Source: Alkalicella caledoniensis
Lineage (GTDB): Bacteria; Bacillota; Proteinivoracia; Proteinivoracales; Proteinivoracaceae
Length of the DNA stretch: 64,000 bases
Reading direction: 5' to 3'
NCBI RefSeq assembly: GCF_014467015.1
Contig: NZ_CP058559.1
Location: 1 to 64,000, forward strand
Shown here: positions 60,958 to 64,000 of the stretch, in pieces
How the letters are laid out: each line of letters opens with the position of its first letter
Position numbering within the stretch: the first letter of the stretch is position 1
Notes under the pieces: generated by a model
What the model was told of the DNA's origin: nothing
The model's input: the letters and a program-made list of their open reading frames with translations, nothing else
Database searches by the model: none
Program-made: the position numbers and the translations under genes

Positions 60958-63677
60958 TAGCCTCGCCCCCTTCCAAGTGATACTCTTTGACGATAGAACT
61001 CCAGCTCATAGGCCAGTTGTTCAATATCTTTTTCAGTGTTGTTTACAAATTTATCTATATTAAGGGTAAGTCCTCCACCACGACCAGTGCTATCTCCCAT
61101 AATTTGATTGGTCTGATAATCGTTATAAATTTTACTTCCACGGGGTAGCTCTACAAGTTCTGGGCCAAGTTCCCCTACCATGGTTAGTCCCCCTTGGAAG
61201 AAGGAAGTTCCTGCAAAGTTCTTTCTAAAAGGAGCGGTTACGGTGTTGACCACATTCTCTGTAATATTTCTAATTCTATTGGTGAAGGTGGCTTCTTTGT
61301 TTTCCACCCTTTGGTTATTCCATTCACGGATTCTGCTAATTCCACCTTGAATGGCATCTCTTACCCTTGAAAAGGCACCAGATACTTTACTGGCCATAGA
61401 AGAGAATTTTCCACCGGTTACGCTATCCATGGTGTTTAGTGCGGCACCCCAAACGGACTTATAGCCTTCAGTATAGGTGGTAATAACCCCTCTAATACCT
61501 CCACCGTTTTCTTCGATTCTTCCTTTGATGTTGCTCCAAGCTGAAGCTGTATTACTCTTTAAAAACTCCCATGTTTCATTGGTTCTGCCCTTTACATTGT
61601 CCCAGCTAGAGCTTATATTTTCTCTAATGTTCCCTAGCGTCTGTGAAGTGCTGTCTTTGATATTTCCCCACTTCTCTGAAATGCCCCCTCTAATGGATTC
61701 CCATCTTTCAGATGTAGCGGTTTTGACATTGTCCCATCCATTACGGATAGATTCTCCCATGGAAGATAAAGTTTCGCTGGTACTTTCCTTGATACTAGTC
61801 CATCTTTCACTAATCCCTGTTTTAACATTTTCCCAGGCTTCAGCTGTGCTTTCTTTGATCGAGTTCCACCGTTCAGCTATGGCATCTTTCAGTTCTCCTG
61901 CCTTCTCCTTAATGGTATCCCAGTTTTTATAGAGAGCCACACCAACTGCAGTAATTCCAACAATGGCTGCAACAGCGATCCCAATAGGTCCTGTTAAAGC
62001 TGTAAAGGCAGCAGCTAATACGCCTTTAATGGCAACAAGTCCACCTGCAGCTGCAGAGGCCCCTCCTACGGCGGCGGTTTTACCTGCGATAGCGAGTGAT
62101 ATCTTAGAGAACGCACCAATAATGGCTCCTGCTCCTGCTACAATCTTTCCTCCAATAATTAAAAGAGGTCCTACTGCTGCAGCTAGGGCAGCTACTTTTA
62201 CTATCGTTTCTTGGGTAGCTGGACTAAGGTTAGAAAACCACTCCACTGCTCTTTGAAGATTTTCAACTAAAGTCTTCAGATGCGGAACGAGGATTTCAAA
62301 GATCTCAATGGCTACTCCTTCAAGTTGGGATTTTAAAATGGTAAGTTGCCCCTGAAGGTTGTCCTGCATAATATCTGCCATTTCACCGGCAGCACCACTG
62401 TATTCTCTTGTAGCATCTGTAAGCTTTTTATAATCTTCATCGGTGGCATTTATCACTGCAAGCATTCCACTCATGGCTTCTTTTCCAAAGAGGGTGGCGG
62501 CATATTGGGCCTGCTGCTCTTGAGTAAGGTTTCCAAAGGAACCCCTAAGTTGATCCATTACATCTTTGAAGGGTAGCATGTTCCCTTGAGCGTCCGTAAG
62601 ATTTAAACCTAATTCATCAATAATTTTAGCCGCTTGTGATGTAGGCTGAGTAAGCCTTGTAATGGCACCTCTTAAAGTTGTACCGGCTTGGGACCCTTTA
62701 ATTCCCGCATTGGCCATAAGCCCAAGGGCTAAAGCGGCATCTTCTGCACTGTAGCCTAGGGATCCAAAGAGTGGCGCTACATATTTAAAGGACTCCCCTA
62801 GCATTCCTACATTGGTATTGGCATTACTTGAGGCACTGGCTAAAAGGTCTGCAAAGTCTCCGGCATCTGAAGCCTGCATACCAAAGGCGGTGAGGGCATC
62901 AGTGACGATATCAGATACTGAAGCTAAACTTTCTCCGCTGGCTGCTGCAAGCATCATGACACCATCTAGACCATCCATCATTTGTGTTGTATCCCAACCT
63001 GCCATGGCCATATAGTTTAGAGCCTGGGCTGATTCACTGGCACTGAACTTTGTGCTTGAACCCATCTCTTTTGCTTTATCACTAAGCTTCTCTAAATCCT
63101 CTCCTGTGGCTCCTGAGATGGCCTGAACTTTGCTCATTTCAGCTTGAAAATCCGAACCGATTTTAACTGCTGCAGCTCCAATCCCCACAATCGGTAGGGT
63201 GACTTTTTTTGTGAGGTCTTTTCCTACGCTTTCCATCTTTTTACCGATGTCTTGCATAGACTGACCGATTGGCTCTAGGCTTTTTCCAAGCTTATACCAA
63301 CTAGAGGATTGGACTTCGATTTGTCGATTAACGCTGGTTAGGTCCTGTTCCATCTGAACCAGTCTTGTTCTGGCTTGATTTAGTTTTATTTCTAAGTCTC
63401 CAGTAGCCTTAGCATCTTTTCCTTTTGTCTCTACGGACTTTTGATGGGCCTTTTCTAAAGCCTCTACTTTTTGCCTTTGGAGTTCTTTTTGTTTGGTTAA
63501 AGAGTCTGATTTGGTTTTTAATTTATCCAGCTCACTACCATGTTTCCCAAGCTCTGTGCTTGCCAGCTTAAACTCCGACTGAACCTTTCTCATTTCTTGA
63601 TTCAGTTTTCCAATCCCATTTTGAAAGCCAGTAGAATCAAGACCTACCCTGACATTAAGTTGACCGATATCTGCCAT
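60957..63677 (-). CDS. Phage tail tape measure protein (TP901 family)
   Basis: About 906 residues; the ATG at 63677 is chosen after GGGGAGGTGAG. Order: coiled coil (25-120), the TP901 core (FQAEMSKVQAISGATGEDL, FSASESAQALNYMAMAGWDT, NAGIKGSQAGTTLRGAI), several hydrophobic stretches at 510-590 that may enter the host membrane, then about ten 11-residue units with a Trp in most (ERWNSIKES, EAWENVKTG, ERWTSIKES). The length of this protein sets tail length; about 0.15 nm per residue would give a tail near 135 nm. Confidence 0.92.
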   Translation of the reverse strand: MADIGQLNVRVGLDSTGFQNGIGKLNQEMRKVQSEFKLASTELGKHGSELDKLKTKSDSLTKQKELQRQKVEALEKAHQKSVETKGKDAKATGDLEIKLNQARTRLVQMEQDLTSVNRQIEVQSSSWYKLGKSLEPIGQSMQDIGKKMESVGKDLTKKVTLPIVGIGAAAVKIGSDFQAEMSKVQAISGATGEDLEKLSDKAKEMGSSTKFSASESAQALNYMAMAGWDTTQMMDGLDGVMMLAAASGESLASVSDIVTDALTAFGMQASDAGDFADLLASASSNANTNVGMLGESFKYVAPLFGSLGYSAEDAALALGLMANAGIKGSQAGTTLRGAITRLTQPTSQAAKIIDELGLNLTDAQGNMLPFKDVMDQLRGSFGNLTQEQQAQYAATLFGKEAMSGMLAVINATDEDYKKLTDATREYSGAAGEMADIMQDNLQGQLTILKSQLEGVAIEIFEILVPHLKTLVENLQRAVEWFSNLSPATQETIVKVAALAAAVGPLLIIGGKIVAGAGAIIGAFSKISLAIAGKTAAVGGASAAAGGLVAIKGVLAAAFTALTGPIGIAVAAIVGITAVGVALYKNWDTIKEKAGELKDAIAERWNSIKESTAEAWENVKTGISERWTSIKESTSETLSSMGESIRNGWDNVKTATSERWESIRGGISEKWGNIKDSTSQTLGNIRENISSSWDNVKGRTNETWEFLKSNTASAWSNIKGRIEENGGGIRGVITTYTEGYKSVWGAALNTMDSVTGGKFSSMASKVSGAFSRVRDAIQGGISRIREWNNQRVENKEATFTNRIRNITENVVNTVTAPFRKNFAGTSFFQGGLTMVGELGPELVELPRGSKIYNDYQTNQIMGDSTGRGGGLTLNIDKFVNNTEKDIEQLAYELEFYRQRVSLGRGRG

Positions 63678-63744
63678 ATCCCTCACCTCCCCTTGGCATA
63701 AAATTTAGTTAACATGGGCAATAAAAAAACACCCATTTTAGGTG

Positions 63745-63911
63745 TTATAAAATCTCATCAATATAGGTTTGTTCCGTGGAAATCTTTCTTTTAAGAAGCT
63801 TTAAATAGTAGATCATATCCATCTCATCAATTTCATGAAGCTTCCAGCCTTTGTTTAAGAGAACCAGATAAAACTGATCAATAAACTCCTGGGGATCCAT
63901 GAAGTTCCCCT
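63745..63911 (-). CDS. Tail assembly chaperone frameshift extension (gpGT-type)
   Basis: 54 residues beginning with MDPQEFIDQFYLVLLNKGW (ATG in the frame) and ending KISTEQTYIDEIL. In the -1 frame relative to the upstream gene, it is open through the junction (RIEGNF then MDPQEF). With the slippery site at 63918-63924 this reproduces the G/GT pair that chaperones the tape measure in siphoviruses. GGGGAACTTC before the ATG could also allow separate translation. A terminator-like hairpin (ACACC, GGTGT, seven T) follows at 63720-63745. Confidence 0.7.
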
Positions 63912-64000
63912 CTATTCGTTTTTTTCATCACCCGCTGTGGCTTCTCCCATTTCCCCTACCACTTCATTAATACAATTCATCATGGTGGGTATCAGCTCTT
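63912..64000 (-). CDS. Tail assembly chaperone, C-terminal end (partial at window edge)
   Basis: Only the last 28 residues are in the window (ELIPTMMNCINEVVGEMGEA, then TAGDEKNE and TAG). The position just before the tape measure gene and a slippery A AAA AAC near its stop identify it as the shorter chaperone. Confidence 0.6.
   Translation of the reverse strand, partial: ELIPTMMNCINEVVGEMGEATAGDEKNE
63918..63924 (-). promoter_or_regulatory. -1 ribosomal frameshift site A AAA AAC
   Basis: Codons GAA AAA AAC contain the heptamer A AAA AAC in the zero frame, two codons before the stop. A -1 slip continues into the 63911-63745 frame without a stop. Confidence 0.7.

Noticed and set aside
61477-61932. 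Plus-strand frame of 151 residues
   Set aside because: Antisense shadow of the repetitive tape measure region; composition is that of a complemented helical repeat.
1-64000. tRNA or rRNA genes
   Set aside because: No T-loop-like GGTTCGAATCC box with a matching cloverleaf or rRNA motif was seen on either strand by eye; a tRNAscan run would be decisive.

Overview
The window is low-GC DNA of a Gram-positive anaerobe, most likely a spore-forming member of the Clostridia. The pointers are AGGAGG-type ribosome binding sites, AT-rich intergenic DNA, U-run hairpin terminators, GapN, a collagen-like surface protein with an NTTRR-F1 N-terminus, two RsgI-like anti-sigma proteins and VanZ. The species cannot be named from the sequence. 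No rRNA, tRNA or CRISPR array was seen.

Layout. (1) 1-7.7 kb: chromosomal genes, mostly on the minus strand: a malate/lactate-type dehydrogenase, an AbrB-family membrane protein, gamma-glutamyltransferase, GapN and a potassium channel. A 268-bp highly folded repeat-like element (4553-4820) sits inside a terminator. (2) 7.8-14.3 kb: two genes broken by insertion sequences. A PAP2 phosphatase is split by an IS1182-type element (4-bp duplication). A collagen-like surface protein is split by an IS256-type element (8-bp duplication) and also put out of frame at a run of eight G. (3) 14.4-29.2 kb: pirin, an ECF sigma factor with two RsgI/PepSY-type membrane partners, NimA-like flavoprotein, YolD plus a Y-family polymerase, VanZ, a SEC-C protein, an APH-like kinase, peptide deformylase with an XRE regulator, EcsC, and several decayed small genes. 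(4) 29.7-33.3 kb: a REP-associated (RAYT/Y1) transposase gene cut in two by an IS21 element with a 7-bp target duplication.

(5) 33.3-46.4 kb is a defence island, almost entirely on the minus strand: a truncated restriction-endonuclease-like gene with a partner; a caspase-like protease next to a TIR-like (ThsB/DUF1863) protein and a small third gene, the layout of a caspase-type Thoeris system; a three-gene ABC-3C system whose effector carries a nuclease-like N-terminus; and an IetAS pair (AAA ATPase plus subtilase) with 21-bp repeats upstream. A 5'-truncated galU with an intact galE lies inside the island, so it was assembled by insertion and deletion.

(6) 46.4-64 kb: three adjacent large serine recombinase genes, one of which fuses two complete recombinases (four catalytic domains in total), followed by the lysis and tail modules of a siphovirus-like prophage read toward lower coordinates: amidase, holin, a putative tail-tip protein, tail endopeptidase-type protein, Dit, tape measure, and a tail chaperone pair with an A AAA AAC slippery site. 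A complete group II intron with an HNH-bearing maturase interrupts the amidase gene exactly between two codons of a conserved motif, so splicing would restore the enzyme.

Together the right half reads as a mobile package: recombinases between a prophage and a stack of anti-phage systems. The left half is ordinary chromosome heavily eroded by insertion sequences and small repeats.
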